Positions 14,900 to 15,751 of a stretch of 15,751 nt of DNA are shown here, piece by piece. The stretch is from JBDTVS01 sp040007095 (lineage in GTDB: Bacteria > Acidobacteriota > Vicinamibacteria > Vicinamibacterales > CAVVIG01), in contig JBDTVS010000225.1 in the NCBI GenBank assembly GCA_040007095.1, positions 1-15,751 on the forward strand, in the 5' to 3' direction. The notes under the pieces were generated by a model. It searched no databases. It was given only the letters and a program-made list of their open reading frames with translations, and was not told where the DNA came from. How positions within the stretch are numbered: the first letter of the stretch is position 1; the number at the start of each line of letters is the position of its first letter. A program made the translations under genes and the position numbers.

Positions 14900-15751
14900 G
14901 GCTTGGCGCGCTCGCGGTCCAATTGTCGAAGGCTGACGGTCCACGTGAGCGGGACCGTTTGGGGCGTGAAGCACACCTTGTCGTCGCACGCCTGGTAGTT
15001 GAGCGCGCCTTTGATCGTCATCGACGTCATGTCTTTCAGCGACGTCTGCGCCTGCGGTGACGCGTCGATCAGGACGTCTTGCACGATCCGAAATGGTCGT
15101 TGATAGACCTGGACGTGCTCGTTCAGCGGCTTGAAATGATAGTCCTCGGGTGGTGGGTACTGCGCGCCCCGAGTCAGGAGTCCCGCCTGGGGCCGTTCCG
15201 AGAAAGCAATCGGTTTGTACCCGGTCACGCCCGGCGCGTACACGTGAACCCCTCGCGCGGGCCGCACGTCCAGGACCAGAGAGAATTGCGTCCCGGGGGC
15301 CACCGTGCTGTCGGTCGCAAACGAGGTCAACTCGAGTGCGGAGATGACAGCGTGGTCGCCTGCACATCCACGTTGTTGCCCAGCCTGGCCATGATGCTGC
15401 CGACGGTGCTGCGTTCCTGGTAGGCCTGCTCGAAGTAGCGCGATATGACCACACCCTGGGTGTTGAACGTGAACGTGCCAGGAAATGGAATGCCGTAGCT
15501 CTGTTGATTCGTTGCGGGCACCGTCGTGTTGAGAATCCCGTACCGCTTGATGATGGCCGATCCGGGATCCGACAGCAGCGGGAACGTGATGCCACGGCGC
15601 CTGGTAAAGTCGGCGAGGATGGGTACGGCATCGTAACTGACCGCCGCGAGTCCGATGCCGTTCTTGCCAAGGTCCGCCGTTCGCGTCTGGAGCTCCGCGA
15701 GCTGCGTCTTGCAGTACGGACACCAGTCGGCCGACCGGTAGAAGACGAGCA
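14896..15751 (-). pseudogene. Redoxin-DsbD-like fusion, frameshifted, 5' end outside window
   Basis: The N-terminal part, entering from the right edge, is a thioredoxin-fold redoxin (AhpC/TSA-like) with FYRSADWCPYCKTQL, a CxxC redox site. AAVSYDAVPILADF and FPLLSDPGSAIIKRYGI follow. This frame ends at 15327. The next frame picks up LELTSFATDSTVAPGTQFSL and runs to 14896 as a DsbD N-terminal-like immunoglobulin domain, with paired cysteines in NYQACDDKVCFTPQTVPL. Inserting one C at about 15337 joins them into TLSSPHLELTSF, so they are probably one exported protein of over 280 residues. It may carry thiol-disulfide exchange in the periplasm. If the deletion is real the DsbD-like part is lost. 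It overlaps the dehalogenase start by four bases. Confidence 0.75.

Noticed and set aside
1..15751. CRISPR array, tRNA, rRNA, integrase or intact transposase
   Set aside because: I looked for regularly spaced repeats, cloverleaf-like segments and transposase or recombinase motifs and saw none.

Overview
The window is GC-rich bacterial chromosomal DNA. Genes use GTG and ATG starts, lie on both strands and often overlap by 1-4 bases. The set (DedA, NRDE/TANGO2-type, DoxX, DinB, zf-HC2, soluble sugar dehydrogenase, redoxin/DsbD fusion, type II haloacid dehalogenase) fits a soil-type Acidobacteriota or similar high-GC Gram-negative. This placement is an inference from gene style, and no marker gene proves it.

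Left part (1-5073): on the minus strand lie a DoxX/DinB pair (DinB frameshifted) and an NRDE/DedA pair. On the plus strand lie a zf-HC2 anti-sigma-like protein, an LtrA remnant broken by an in-frame TGA and truncated, a soluble glucose/sorbosone dehydrogenase remnant, and a scrap of an exported protein.

Central part (5074-14280): this segment looks built for acylating a cell-surface or secreted molecule. An SGNH-type protein (minus, 5074-6036) follows a badly decayed MBOAT O-acyltransferase (about 6053-6590). After a small hypothetical gene and an XRE-cupin regulator comes a tightly overlapping plus-strand operon. It encodes a CysE-like left-handed beta-helix acetyltransferase, a fused alpha-beta 2-oxoacid dehydrogenase E1, a lipoyl-bearing E2 acyltransferase and an acyl carrier protein. 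A C-terminal scrap of a second MBOAT and a second SGNH (AlgX/AlgJ-like) protein follow. ACP + MBOAT + SGNH is the composition of the Dlt system. Here the carrier sits beside a 2-oxoacid dehydrogenase instead of an adenylating enzyme. My working idea is that E1/E2 make an acyl-lipoyl group, hand it to the ACP, and MBOAT/SGNH proteins export it to a glycan. Both MBOAT genes in the window are broken, so this copy may be dead or may depend on an MBOAT elsewhere.

Right part (14281-15751): on the minus strand lie a redoxin-DsbD-like fusion (frameshifted, entering from the right edge) and an overlapping Tat-type haloacid dehalogenase. The dehalogenase carries two frameshifts and is cut off beside the end of the second SGNH gene.

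Truncated genes border the central segment on both sides, which suggests insertion or rearrangement. Five clean single-base deletions, most in or next to C runs, also raise the possibility of assembly errors. The MBOAT and LtrA lesions cannot be explained that way.
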